Source of the DNA: Maribacter ulvicola
GTDB taxonomy: Bacteria > Bacteroidota > Bacteroidia > Flavobacteriales > Flavobacteriaceae
DNA length: 64,000 bases
NCBI RefSeq assembly: GCF_900155985.1
Contig: NZ_FTMA01000001.1
Location: forward strand, 992,001 to 1,056,000
Direction of reading: 5' to 3'
The notes under the pieces are model-generated. The model searched no databases. It worked only from the letters and a program-made list of their open reading frames with translations, and had not been told where the DNA came from. The first letter of the stretch is position 1. Every line of letters starts with the position of its first letter. The translations under genes and the position numbers were made by a program. Shown here piece by piece: positions 9,666 to 17,161 of the stretch.

Positions 9666-9731
9666 ATAATAGACACTTGGTTAAAATGGTCAAGGAATAG
9701 AGAGAATAATCAATCAATAGTAACGCAAAGG

Positions 9732-9864
9732 TAAACTCGTAAAATACACCCATCAAAAGACTACGGCATAAAGCCACCGCTTCTTCCCTTACTTATTTAT
9801 TCCGTTTCCTTTTGAGCTGAGATTTTAGCTTCCGTTTGGGTTAAGCTCAAATATTGTTTAATCT
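9732..9864 (+). repeat. Structured leader repeat, copy B (upstream of DUF932 gene)
   Basis: Second copy of the leader seen at 7669 and 12915. The outer stem here is tttgagct/agctcaaa, one pair longer than in copy A because both sides changed together, which supports a paired structure. It ends 13 bases before the ATG of the DUF932 gene. Confidence 0.8.
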
Positions 9865-9877
9865 AAATTCAAAAGCT

Positions 9878-10714
9878 ATGTATTTACAAAATTTGCAACA
9901 GGATGAAATCTTTGTTTCATCAGAAATGAAATCCTTAAAAACTCTGACACAGATAGAATCCCGACGAGGGCTTGAAAATGCCATCATTTCAAATGGTAAA
10001 ATCGTCAATGTGGTATCTAACAGTTATGGACACATTCCAAACCAATTGTTCTTCAAGAAAGCTGAAGAAATGCTGACAGATGCACAACTGAACTTTCACA
10101 AGCGCACCATCAACAAAAATGATAGGTCGTTCATTACCGACTTTATCATAGACGATATAAGTCAGTTTACCGTCAAGAACGATAAGGACGTGATACTGCC
10201 AATGCTACGGTTCAAAAACTCGTATGACGGTAGTGAAAAGACTTCTGGACACTTCGGATTTTATAGAGAAGTATGTTCCAATGGTTTGCACGTTTCACAA
10301 GCCGAAATTGAGTTTTCCATCAAGCATAGTAAGAACAATACACACCTTATTATGCCAAGACTAAACAACCTGTTCGACAAGTTTCTGGACAATGAATTCT
10401 ATACGATAACCAAGAAATTCGACAAGATGAAAGAATTTAAAATCATCGATACACAGGAATTTGTAAAAGCCATTCTTGATAAAACGAAACTCTTTAGATA
10501 TGAATGCAGCGACAAGAACAGCGACCCTTCGAAAAAATCTCGTGAAGTCCTGGAAATCCTGAATTATGAAGCATTGTTGCTAAACGAGGAACCTAATTTG
10601 TGGTTAGGTTACAATGCCTTCAATGCAGTTTTACACAACACGCTGAAGAAAAGCTTTGGCCAACAAGAAAGATTGGACAAGAAATTGTTTGATGAAATTT
10701 ATGAAATGGCCTAA
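9878..10714 (+). CDS. DUF932 family protein (phage/plasmid-like)
   Basis: A 278-residue soluble protein from the ATG at 9878; an in-frame TTG at 9854 lies inside the leader repeat and is rejected. It resembles the DUF932 / phage-plasmid-like TIGR03299 group, with the central segment GFYREVCSNGLHVSQAEIEF (residues ~130-150) close to the family's typical 'N-G-L-x' core. The biochemical role is unknown. Such genes are common next to ssb and ParB-like genes on conjugative elements, as here. Likely controlled by leader copy B. Confidence 0.8.
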   Translation: MYLQNLQQDEIFVSSEMKSLKTLTQIESRRGLENAIISNGKIVNVVSNSYGHIPNQLFFKKAEEMLTDAQLNFHKRTINKNDRSFITDFIIDDISQFTVKNDKDVILPMLRFKNSYDGSEKTSGHFGFYREVCSNGLHVSQAEIEFSIKHSKNNTHLIMPRLNNLFDKFLDNEFYTITKKFDKMKEFKIIDTQEFVKAILDKTKLFRYECSDKNSDPSKKSREVLEILNYEALLLNEEPNLWLGYNAFNAVLHNTLKKSFGQQERLDKKLFDEIYEMA

Positions 10715-11083
10715 AGCCAAAAGGTTCATCCAGTACCTTAAACTGGATTTTTTTGTGCTTGCTACTTATGTTTAAAAGCAATACCGTTCAGCACATTCCC
10801 CTACATTTCGCGAAAAGCTTCATTCCGGAAAAAGCGCTTCCCTATAATAATCTTGGACACAATCCCTAATTTTAGCTTTCCATAGTGTTAACCCTTCCCG
10901 TCACGAAACTTCGAGACTGCTAAATAACATTTCAGTTCCTATTCAAATACGTAAATTAATCAGTAATGTTCAAATAGAAATTTTTATAAGAATTAATTAA
11001 TCCTATCTAATAATACGAATAACATTATATTTATTGACCACAAAAATGAGTTGTGCGTCATTTAACAAAATATCAATTATTCA
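10715..11083. other. Intergenic region with D-repeat and promoter of the AraC gene
   Basis: No gene. It contains the first D-repeat (10787-10900), then an AT-rich stretch (10940-11083) that presumably holds the promoter of the AraC-type regulator. The sharp drop in GC marks the AraC/VOC pair as a possible insertion. Confidence 0.5.
10787..10900. repeat. D-repeat, copy 1
   Basis: Matches 12706-12875 and 13315-13498. Shared blocks include ttcagcacattcccctacat, cttggacacaatccc and ttttagctttcca, followed by gttaacccttcccg. This copy stops after the cttcccg block and lacks the final ~70 bases of the other two. Confidence 0.8.
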
Positions 11084-11899
11084 ATGAACTATCAAACATT
11101 CCAACCACATCCGGATTTAGAATCTCTTGTCAGTTGCTATTGGACTTTAGAAGTTCCTGCTGAACCTGATGTACAAAAACAACGAATCATTCCTGATGGC
11201 ACAATTGAAATGGCGTTTATACTTGGAGACGACATTAAACGATACACTTCGAAAGATGAATTTATACTACAACCTCGTGCAATGGTTCTCGGACAGACAA
11301 TTGAACCCTTTTATATAGAACCTACAGGATATGTGAATACTTTTGCAATTCGTTTTTACCCTTATGGTTTTGCAAATTTTGTAACAATGCCCATTAATAA
11401 CTTGGCAAACAAGGAAACGACAATAGAATTGTTGTTCGGAGAAAAAACTGCTAGTGACTTGGAGCGAAAAATAATTGAGGCAACTAATACTAGTGAACGA
11501 ATAGAAATTATTGAAAATTTTTTTTTAGACAAGTTGAATGAAAAAACTACAATTAATAATATCGTAAAAACAACAATTGATGCTCTTTTAGCAACAAATG
11601 GAAGTGCTTCGATAAGCAAAATCCTTAAAGAAGATTTATCAAAACGGAGACAACTTGAACGAAATTTCAAAAAACAAATTGGTGTTAGCCCAAAACAGTT
11701 GGGTAAAGTAATCCGACTGCAAAATGCACTAAAAATGCTTCTTAATAAAAAGTCAGAAAACCTAACCGACATTGCTTACGAAAGTGAATACTTCGACCAA
11801 GCGCATTTTATAAAAGACTTTAAAGAGTTTACCGGAATTAATCCGAAGGAATTTTTAGGCAATGAAAATATGGCACTCTCTACCCTCTTCTACAAATAG
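11084..11899 (+). CDS. AraC-family transcriptional regulator
   Basis: A 271-residue regulator. Residues ~1-150 resemble the DUF6597-type N-terminal sensor domain (start MNYQTFQPHPDLESLVSCYW). Residues ~170-260 form an AraC/HTH_18 DNA-binding domain, with a second helix-turn-helix ITYESEYFD-like segment IAYESEYFDQAHFIKDFKEF. It is transcribed toward the VOC lipoprotein gene 75 bases downstream, and may control it. Both lie between D-repeats, like a small cargo insertion. The ligand is unknown. Confidence 0.85.
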   Translation: MNYQTFQPHPDLESLVSCYWTLEVPAEPDVQKQRIIPDGTIEMAFILGDDIKRYTSKDEFILQPRAMVLGQTIEPFYIEPTGYVNTFAIRFYPYGFANFVTMPINNLANKETTIELLFGEKTASDLERKIIEATNTSERIEIIENFFLDKLNEKTTINNIVKTTIDALLATNGSASISKILKEDLSKRRQLERNFKKQIGVSPKQLGKVIRLQNALKMLLNKKSENLTDIAYESEYFDQAHFIKDFKEFTGINPKEFLGNENMALSTLFYK

Positions 11900-11974
11900 T
11901 CAGCGTGTCGCATTTTTACAATTTTTGTATTTGCACGAAATCTAAATTTGTCTTGTCAAATCAAACAGGACGAA

Positions 11975-12469
11975 ATGAAAAAATCCATTCTTTGTACAGC
12001 CATAATTCTTTCCTTTAGCATTACAGCCTGTAACAACCAAAACAAATCTAAAACCGAAACTATCCCGGTTGAATCTAATATTAATCAAAAAACAAAAGAA
12101 ATGAAAAGTCATATTTCAATCTTTGAAATTCCAGCAACGGATGTTTCAAGAGCAGTAAATTTTTATCAAGCAATTTTAGACATTAACATTGAGAAGATAG
12201 AAATGCCCGAAATGGAAATGGGGATATTCCCTTATGAAGAACAAATGGTTACAGGAGTTATCATTAAAGCAGAAGGCTATAAACCTTCATCTGATGGTGT
12301 AACTATATACTTAAATGGTGGAGATAATCTTCAAATTATTCTTGATAAAGTTGAGAAAAATGGTGGCGAAATAATTGTTCCGAAATCACTTCACGCAGAT
12401 GAAAGTGGTTATTACGGTCTATTTCTTGATTCGGAAGGAAATAAAATCGGTCTGCATTCACCGAACTAA
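11975..12469 (+). CDS. VOC-family (glyoxalase-like) lipoprotein
   Basis: A 164-residue protein from the ATG at 11975, chosen because it gives a clean lipoprotein signal peptide (MKKSILCTAIILSFSITACN). The mature part is one VOC/glyoxalase-fold domain: HISIFEIPATDVSRAVNFYQ at its start and GGEIIVPKSLH, then GYYGLFLDSEGNKIGLHS at its end. VOC proteins include lyases, dioxygenases and antibiotic-binding proteins. Membrane anchoring is unusual. It probably forms a pair with the AraC gene upstream. Confidence 0.8.
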   Translation: MKKSILCTAIILSFSITACNNQNKSKTETIPVESNINQKTKEMKSHISIFEIPATDVSRAVNFYQAILDINIEKIEMPEMEMGIFPYEEQMVTGVIIKAEGYKPSSDGVTIYLNGGDNLQIILDKVEKNGGEIIVPKSLHADESGYYGLFLDSEGNKIGLHSPN

Positions 12470-12705
12470 ACGAGTGAAAAAGAACAAACACAGAGCAATG
12501 TATATAAAAAAGAGGGCAAATAGTCCTTAAATAAAAGCTTTGGAGTATTTGCAAAGTAGCCATATTTTTAATTTGTATTTTGACGATAAGAAAGTTAAAA
12601 AGGAAATTAAAAATATGGCTTCGTGCTTTACCAAAGATTAAGTGCTTAATCAAGCAACAAATACACCCCATTCACTTTAAGATAGATATCAGTTTTAATA
12701 ACCCA

Positions 12706-12875
12706 CTCAGCACATTTCCCTACATTTCGCGGAATGCTACATTCCAAGAAAAGAGCTTCACTACGCAAGTCTTGGACACAATCCCCAATTTTAGCTTTCC
12801 ATTTCGTTAACCCTTCCCGCTATGCTGGGAAGGAACACTTCATTCCCTAGCCAAAATAGTGAATCAAGTCCGCTT
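12706..12875. repeat. D-repeat, copy 2
   Basis: About 170 bp, aligned with copies 1 and 3. Local hairpins ggaatg-ctac-attcc and cttccc-gctatgct-gggaag sit where copy 3 has different but equally paired bases. It ends in ...gaatcaagtccgctt, as in copy 3. Confidence 0.8.
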
Positions 12876-12914
12876 AAAAAAGGAAATCAATTATCATACA
12901 ATATACACGCAAGG

Positions 12915-13045
12915 TAAACTCGTAAAATACTTCCATCAAAAGACTACGGCATAAAGCCATAGCTTCTTCCCTCGCTTATTTATTCCGTTTCCTTTTGAGC
13001 CAAGAATTTTAGCTTCCGTTTGGTTTCTGCTCAATATTGTTTAAC
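12915..13045 (+). repeat. Structured leader repeat, copy C (upstream of 64-aa gene)
   Basis: Third copy of the leader, very close to copy A (ccatcaaaagactacggcat, then gagccaag...tttggtttctgctca). It ends 17 bases before the ATG of the 64-residue gene. Confidence 0.8.
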
Positions 13046-13062
13046 CCAAAAATTTTAACATT

Positions 13063-13257
13063 ATGAAAAGTACAGCTTTAAAATCCAACATTTCATTAAA
13101 AGAAGCCGAAGAACATTACCAATTAAGTAGTGAAAATTATACTATTGAAAGTGCAGAGTGTCATTTAGCTTACTACAGAGAGAAGCATCCCCTTTACTAC
13201 CAAATACTTTTAAATAATGTTTATTCTAAAAATCAAAAAGTACTTTTTGAAGAGTGA
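13063..13257 (+). CDS. Small hypothetical protein of the leading region (64 aa)
   Basis: A 64-residue acidic, helical-looking protein beginning MKSTALKSNISLKEAEEHYQ, with no signal peptide or membrane segment. No family recognised. That it is real is supported by the ATG placed at the same distance behind the conserved leader as in the parB-like and DUF932 genes. It may be an early-expressed establishment or anti-host factor, but no motif shows this. Confidence 0.65.
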   Translation: MKSTALKSNISLKEAEEHYQLSSENYTIESAECHLAYYREKHPLYYQILLNNVYSKNQKVLFEE

Positions 13258-14006
13258 GCTAACTATTCACAAAAGTACTATTACCCTTTTATTTAATGCG
13301 AGTTTCATAAGCCATTCAGCACATTCCCCTGCATTTCCCGAAAAGCTACATTTCGGGAAAAGAGCTTCACTACAAATATCTTGGACACAATCCCCAATTT
13401 TAGCTTTCCATTCCGTTAACCCTTCCCGTCCCGATAGCTATCGGGACTAGTAAGGAACACTTCATTCCTTTGCCAAAATTGTGAATCAAGTCCGCTTTTC
13501 ATCGGAAAGTCATCACTTCGGTTTTTTTAACAGGATTTTCGGCGCGGTCTTCTTGAGCCCTTACTCGAAAATCCTTAAAAACCGAACCGCTGCCTTACAC
13601 ATTTTAAGGGGTTTATAATGGATAAAGCCTTTATTGTTTTTCGGTACAGCGAAAAACAGGCACGACATAACCAATTCTAATTTAACCACAGCTGCTTATC
13701 TCGCTTAACTGTCGGTACGCTCAAACGCAACTGCGTTTAAAAGAATTGCTAATGCCCTTATGGAACTTGTAAAGACTATACAAGTTTTAGTGAAAAATAA
13801 GGTTTCTACTTCCTTGAAAATGCGAGCATTTTACTACGTCGCAAACACACCTGATTTATTCCCTAAAAGTCTTGACAAAACCCACTCTATCCATTGTGCG
13901 GCGCACAGAAGAAAAGAACAAACACCCCTTAAAATTTAATTCAGTTTAAATCAAATAAGGGAAATATAAACCAGTCTGTAACAAAGCAGACACAAATCTT
14001 TTTATT
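13258..14006. other. Hairpin-rich 750-bp non-coding region upstream of ssb
   Basis: Contains D-repeat 3 and then at least five strong inverted repeats without any gene: 13519-13584 (outer cggttttt/aaaaaccg, inner aggattttcg/cgaaaatcct), 13627-13661 (tgtttttcg/cgaaaaaca), 13723-13738 (aaacgca/tgcgttt), 13817-13832 (aaaatgc/gcatttt) and 13895-13907 (tgtgc/gcaca). The density of stems is far above the rest of the window. It ends about 100 bases before ssb. Confidence 0.7.
13315..13498. repeat. D-repeat, copy 3
   Basis: About 185 bp, the longest copy. It carries the extra perfect palindrome gtcccgatagctatcgggac (20 bp), where copy 2 has a shorter unrelated stem, and cccgaaa/tttcggg near its start. 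It lies between the 64-aa gene and the ssb hairpin region. Confidence 0.8.
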
Positions 14007-14351
14007 ATGAGTACTATTAAAAATCACGTACAGTTAATCGGAAACGTTGGACAAGAGCCAACCATTACGAACCTTGAAAGCGGAAAGAAAGTAGCCCGTT
14101 TTTCATTAGCAACAAATGAGTATTACAAGGACAAAGAAGGCAACAAGCAAACGGACACGAATTGGCATACCGTAGTAGCTTGGGGCAAAACTGCCGAAAT
14201 TGTAGAGAAGTATGTTGTTAAAGGCAAAGAAGTTGGAATATCGGGAAAACTTAAAACCCGAAGTTATACAAATGATGATAACGAACAACGCTATGTTACG
14301 GAAGTTGTAGCCGATGAAATTCTTTTACTTGGAAGCAAAGACGACAAGTAA
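14007..14351 (+). CDS. ssb: Single-stranded DNA-binding protein
   Basis: A 114-residue single OB-fold SSB. It starts MSTIKNHVQLIGNVGQEPTI and contains KVARFSLATNE and the WHTVVAWGKTAEIV segment typical of the family. It lacks the long acidic tail of chromosomal SSBs and ends ...LLLGSKDDK, so it may not recruit the usual C-tail partners. It probably coats the incoming transferred strand. It follows the hairpin-rich region and is ended by a clear terminator. Confidence 0.93.
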   Translation: MSTIKNHVQLIGNVGQEPTITNLESGKKVARFSLATNEYYKDKEGNKQTDTNWHTVVAWGKTAEIVEKYVVKGKEVGISGKLKTRSYTNDDNEQRYVTEVVADEILLLGSKDDK

Positions 14352-14363
14352 ATCTTAAAATAA

Positions 14364-14399
14364 AGAGGGCGTTCCCGTGAGAAGTTGCGCCCTCTTTTT
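14364..14399 (+). terminator. Rho-independent terminator of ssb
   Basis: Stem agagggcg / cgccctct (14364-14371 and 14388-14395) followed by a T-run, 12 bases after the ssb stop. Confidence 0.85.
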
Positions 14400-14429
14400 C
14401 ATTATTCACTAATTTAAAAAAGCAAAACA

Positions 14430-14810
14430 ATGAAAGCACAAGTTAACGAAATCAAAGAAGGATTGCAACATTTTCACGGAACGGAAATGTTCTATCAAAT
14501 CCCATTATTAAGAACACGTTTTACGGACGGACTAAAATATCTTGCTAATGCGGCAGATTGTTTTTGGCTCATTACGGACACTTCCGTAATTGCAAAAAGT
14601 CTGATGAACCGAAGCGAATTTATAACCATAGACTTCAAAAGATTGCCCGAAGATAAACAGGATTTTACAGGCTATGAAGCAGAGATAATTTACAGCGATG
14701 GCAACGACAATATTTTGGAAAAACACGGATATCGGGCAACCGATTTTCCGCTCGATGAACTGCGTTTATTTTTTGTAAATGATACGCTGATGTTACCAAG
14801 CGAATATTAA
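14430..14810 (+). CDS. DUF6876-like hypothetical protein
   Basis: A 126-residue soluble protein starting MKAQVNEIKEGLQHFHGTEM, with LLRTRFTDGLKYLANAADCF near residue 30. It resembles the DUF6876 proteins found on Bacteroidota mobile elements; that assignment is from memory. No catalytic motif. It is followed 12 bases later by a 65-residue gene, with which it probably shares a transcript. Confidence 0.65.
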   Translation: MKAQVNEIKEGLQHFHGTEMFYQIPLLRTRFTDGLKYLANAADCFWLITDTSVIAKSLMNRSEFITIDFKRLPEDKQDFTGYEAEIIYSDGNDNILEKHGYRATDFPLDELRLFFVNDTLMLPSEY

Positions 14811-14822
14811 AATTTTGAAGCT

Positions 14823-15020
14823 ATGATTTACATAAAATTTCAAGATTTGAGCGAGGAAAAACAAGAGGAACTTTTACAGGTTTCGAGAGAACACGTAACA
14901 CATCTTTATGGGGATTCCATAAAAAAATATGTGGAAGAAACTGGTGCAGATTATGAAAACTTGATTGACGAAGAAATGATTAAAAACTTATACACTTATA
15001 ATTTTATTTTCAATATGTAG
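14823..15020 (+). CDS. Small acidic hypothetical protein (65 aa)
   Basis: A 65-residue protein starting MIYIKFQDLSEEKQEELLQV. It is rich in Glu, has no Cys or membrane segment, and no family is recognised. It is the last gene of the DUF6876-like operon, directly followed by a terminator. Confidence 0.6.
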   Translation: MIYIKFQDLSEEKQEELLQVSREHVTHLYGDSIKKYVEETGADYENLIDEEMIKNLYTYNFIFNM

Positions 15021-15041
15021 CACCATTAAAATAGAGCATCG

Positions 15042-15070
15042 AACACCTCTAAAATTTTAGAGGTGTTTTT
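15042..15070 (+). terminator. Rho-independent terminator after the 65-aa gene
   Basis: Perfect inverted repeat aacacctctaaaa / ttttagaggtgtt, followed by T residues. Confidence 0.85.
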
Positions 15071-15302
15071 GTCTGCAATTAATATCAAGTCAAAAAAAAG
15101 CGTATCTTTATATCGCTGAAATTCAGCATTCAAATTAAAGTAGGGTTATCCACTTTTCGACTTTCGCCGATAATCTTACACATCGAAAAATAACATATCG
15201 GAAAATCATTTTCCCTGAAAATGGCAATTGGCTTTTTAGCCAGATTGTATGGATTTTTGTCCCGCGAGCGGGACGAAAAGATTTCCATGTTAAAATCTAG
15301 AA
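15071..15302. other. Hairpin-containing non-coding stretch left of the IS110 element
   Basis: No gene. Inverted repeats: ctgaa/ttcag (15118-15129), ggaaaatcattttcc near 15200, tggc-tttttta-gcca near 15230, and the 16-bp palindrome gtcccgcgagcgggac at 15259-15274, just outside the IS. It probably formed one continuous region with 16.5-16.77 kb before the IS entered. Confidence 0.5.
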
Positions 15303-15317
15303 AAAATGCAAAAATTT

Positions 15318-16313
15318 TTAGGCTACATTTTTGACATAGGGTTGCTGTCTTTTAATGACGGCACAGATCCTATGGACAAGTTTGTTCCTAACGTTATTGA
15401 TGATAAGCATTTTATTTTTTCCCTCTTCGACTTTCCTTTCAAAGTAAGCTTTGATTTCGGGATCGTGGTTGATTGCAGCCATGGCACCCATATGGAGATG
15501 TTTTTTGAGTGTTCTGTTTGCCATCGGATGGATTCTGGATTTTCGATTGATAGAAGATCCAGAGGTATATTCAAATGGTACGACACCACAATAACAAGCC
15601 AATTGTTTTGGATTATCATATTTGGTGAAGAAGCTAGTAAAAACGGTAAGATGAAGTGCCGTGATCTGTCCTATTCCAGTAACAGAAGTAACCAGTCCGA
15701 TCGTTTTATTGAGCCTGTCATCAGAAAGGATCAATTTTTTGATATCCCCTTCTATTCGCTCAATCTCGCCAGTAAGATTTTTATTGATTTTTTTAAGGTT
15801 CTTTTTGGCAAGCTTTCCCATTTCTGGAGAGAAGAGTTCAAGTTCATTGGGATACTTATTAAAATCGGCTCTGGCATTGACCAGTTGTCTTCTGATCTTG
15901 AGCAGTATTCTCACTTTTTCAAGGATTTCTGGAATCGGCTCATAGAGTTTGAGCTGGCCAACGTTTTTAGAGGCGTATTGCGCAATACGGACGGCATCGA
16001 CCCTATCATTTTTACCTCTGTGAAGTCCTATGCTCTTCGTGATCTTGATGGGCATCTCTACGCAGAAGCTCGCTTCTTTTTCAACAAGTTTGGCAATGAT
16101 GAGTTTTCCATAGACACCGGTATGTTCCATACAGGTGAGTGTGTCTTTCAATGGAATCTTTTGATTTTTCAAGAGCCTGATAAAAGCATTCGTTCCTTTT
16201 TTGGAATTCTCAAAAAAATAAGAGGTAGTCCTATCTTCATTCAAGATAGCTACGTCAAAAGTACTCTTCGATATATCAATACCGATGAAGTACGCAAAGT
16301 TCTGGTTTTGCAT
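15318..16313 (-). CDS. IS110-family DEDD transposase/recombinase
   Basis: A 331-residue recombinase. The N-terminal RuvC-like DEDD domain has GIDISKSTFDVAI (first Asp), CMEHTGVY (Glu) and KNDRVDAVRIAQY (Asp pair). The C-terminal Transposase_20 domain contains GIGQITALHL and VPFEYTSGSSINRKSRI, with the serine that acts as nucleophile in this family. Length is typical and no stop or shift interrupts it, so it is likely active. Members use a structured non-coding RNA from the element's end to choose the target. The 360-codon frame on the opposite strand is a shadow. Confidence 0.93.
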   Translation of the reverse strand: MQNQNFAYFIGIDISKSTFDVAILNEDRTTSYFFENSKKGTNAFIRLLKNQKIPLKDTLTCMEHTGVYGKLIIAKLVEKEASFCVEMPIKITKSIGLHRGKNDRVDAVRIAQYASKNVGQLKLYEPIPEILEKVRILLKIRRQLVNARADFNKYPNELELFSPEMGKLAKKNLKKINKNLTGEIERIEGDIKKLILSDDRLNKTIGLVTSVTGIGQITALHLTVFTSFFTKYDNPKQLACYCGVVPFEYTSGSSINRKSRIHPMANRTLKKHLHMGAMAAINHDPEIKAYFERKVEEGKNKMLIINNVRNKLVHRICAVIKRQQPYVKNVA

Positions 16314-16540
16314 AATGATAAAATTAAAGGATTAAGACCAAAATCCCAGATTGCCATCGAACCCCTGATAATAGGTCTAAAAACCTGAATTTCCATCTGA
16401 TGCCGGTCCAGAATAACCGAGAAGGGCTTTTATCAAATAATGCATAAGCCCGAAGCTTTGAATAGCGTATAATTCGCCCTTACCGGTTTTGGTCGTTATT
16501 CATAATTACTGAGGGTATTCCCCGATGAAAAGTTAGATAA
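16314..16540 (-). ncRNA. Candidate IS110 bridge-RNA region
   Basis: Non-coding DNA directly upstream of the IS110 recombinase. It contains the stem gggctt/aagccc (16424-16451) and a second G+C-rich pair region (tgccggtccagaataaccga near 16401 and gcccttaccggttttggtcg near 16476). In IS110-group elements the bridge RNA is encoded in this position. The guide loops cannot be assigned by eye. Confidence 0.5.
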
Positions 16541-16559
16541 TTAAATATAAAAATTCACC

Positions 16560-16770
16560 ACGTAAAAATCTCTATATAAACAACAATGCAAATCTAAGGG
16601 GAATAGCAAGAGGGTAACACGCTGCGCGATGTTTCGGATTCCTTTTCGTTTTCAAATAGCTGATAATCAGCGAATTGAATATATTATAATTTCCTGACAG
16701 TTAACGATTTGCGACAAACGGGCTGTTAACGCCCATTTTTAGGGATGATTTTGCGACAAATCGGCGAAAT
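16560..16770. other. Candidate oriT region upstream of the mob genes
   Basis: About 210 non-coding bases just before the relaxosome genes. A direct repeat tttgcgacaaa occurs at 16708-16718 and 16750-16760 (42 bp apart), flanking the stem gggc-tgttaac-gccc (16720-16734). Also present are gctga-taa-tcagc near 16660 and an acgctgcgcg motif near 16620. Repeats plus a hairpin beside mobA are the usual form of an oriT. The nick site cannot be placed. Confidence 0.5.
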
Positions 16771-17151
16771 ATGGACTCATTTATTGGAATTAGATTTAAA
16801 AAGGAAACTGCAAAACGTTTCCAAACGTTCTCACGTACTTACTTCAAATCGCACACCGAGGCGATGGCTACAATGCTAGATTTTTTCTTCTATAATGAAA
16901 TTTCGCCAAAAGAAAAATTAGGTCCAACGGGGCGAACCATCGAAGCTAAATTGCTCAAAAGAATCAATGCGGTTATTGCCATAATGCGAGATGTGGAAAA
17001 GACACAAACCAAACCTACGGTGGCTATGATTCAATCACTTTTTGAAACAGAAGAGCCAGAAAAAAAACCGCTGATTGTGGAAAAGAAATATGCGGAAGAA
17101 AAGAAAGAAGTGCGCTTTCGCGAAAAGCGAAACTTAAAGAACGAACTCTAA
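16771..17151 (+). CDS. BfmA/BtgA-family mobilisation accessory protein (MobA)
   Basis: A 126-residue basic protein starting MDSFIGIRFKKETAKRFQTF, with a ribbon-helix-helix-like first half and a Lys/Glu-rich tail. It resembles the BfmA/BtgA relaxosome proteins of Bacteroidota, which bind oriT and help the relaxase. It sits 10 bases upstream of the relaxase gene. Its last codons lie inside a short palindromic repeat (17111-17138) also found in the traN gene. Confidence 0.75.
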   Translation: MDSFIGIRFKKETAKRFQTFSRTYFKSHTEAMATMLDFFFYNEISPKEKLGPTGRTIEAKLLKRINAVIAIMRDVEKTQTKPTVAMIQSLFETEEPEKKPLIVEKKYAEEKKEVRFREKRNLKNEL

Positions 17152-17161
17152 TTTTTGAACT

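Larger units (their letters stand above)
12470..13062. other. Non-coding region with D-repeat 2 and leader C
   Basis: No convincing gene. It holds D-repeat copy 2 and leader copy C back to back, separated by about 40 bases. A 76-codon frame at 12580-12810 starts with TTG, runs into the D-repeat and is judged spurious. Confidence 0.6.
15303..16540 (-). mobile_element. IS110-family insertion sequence (ends approximate)
   Basis: A single DEDD transposase gene (minus strand) with only ~15 bases after its stop but about 200 or more non-coding bases upstream of its start, as in the IS110 group. No terminal inverted repeats are obvious, as usual for the family. The ends are estimated: gaaaag occurs near both presumed junctions (15274-15280 and 16524-16530) but may be chance. 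Confidence 0.7.

Noticed and set aside
12580-12810. 76-codon frame starting MTIRKLKRKLKIWLRAL
   Set aside because: TTG start, and its second half lies in the non-coding D-repeat that recurs elsewhere without this frame.
7669-13045. CRISPR-like array
   Set aside because: The repeats are long, only three, kilobases apart and in front of genes; no short regularly spaced repeat-spacer pattern occurs anywhere in the window.
13217-13450. 77-codon frame after the 64-aa gene
   Set aside because: It overlaps the real gene and runs through D-repeat 3.
15306-16388. Long plus-strand frame of 360 codons
   Set aside because: It is antisense to the intact IS110 recombinase, which has all family motifs; this frame has none.
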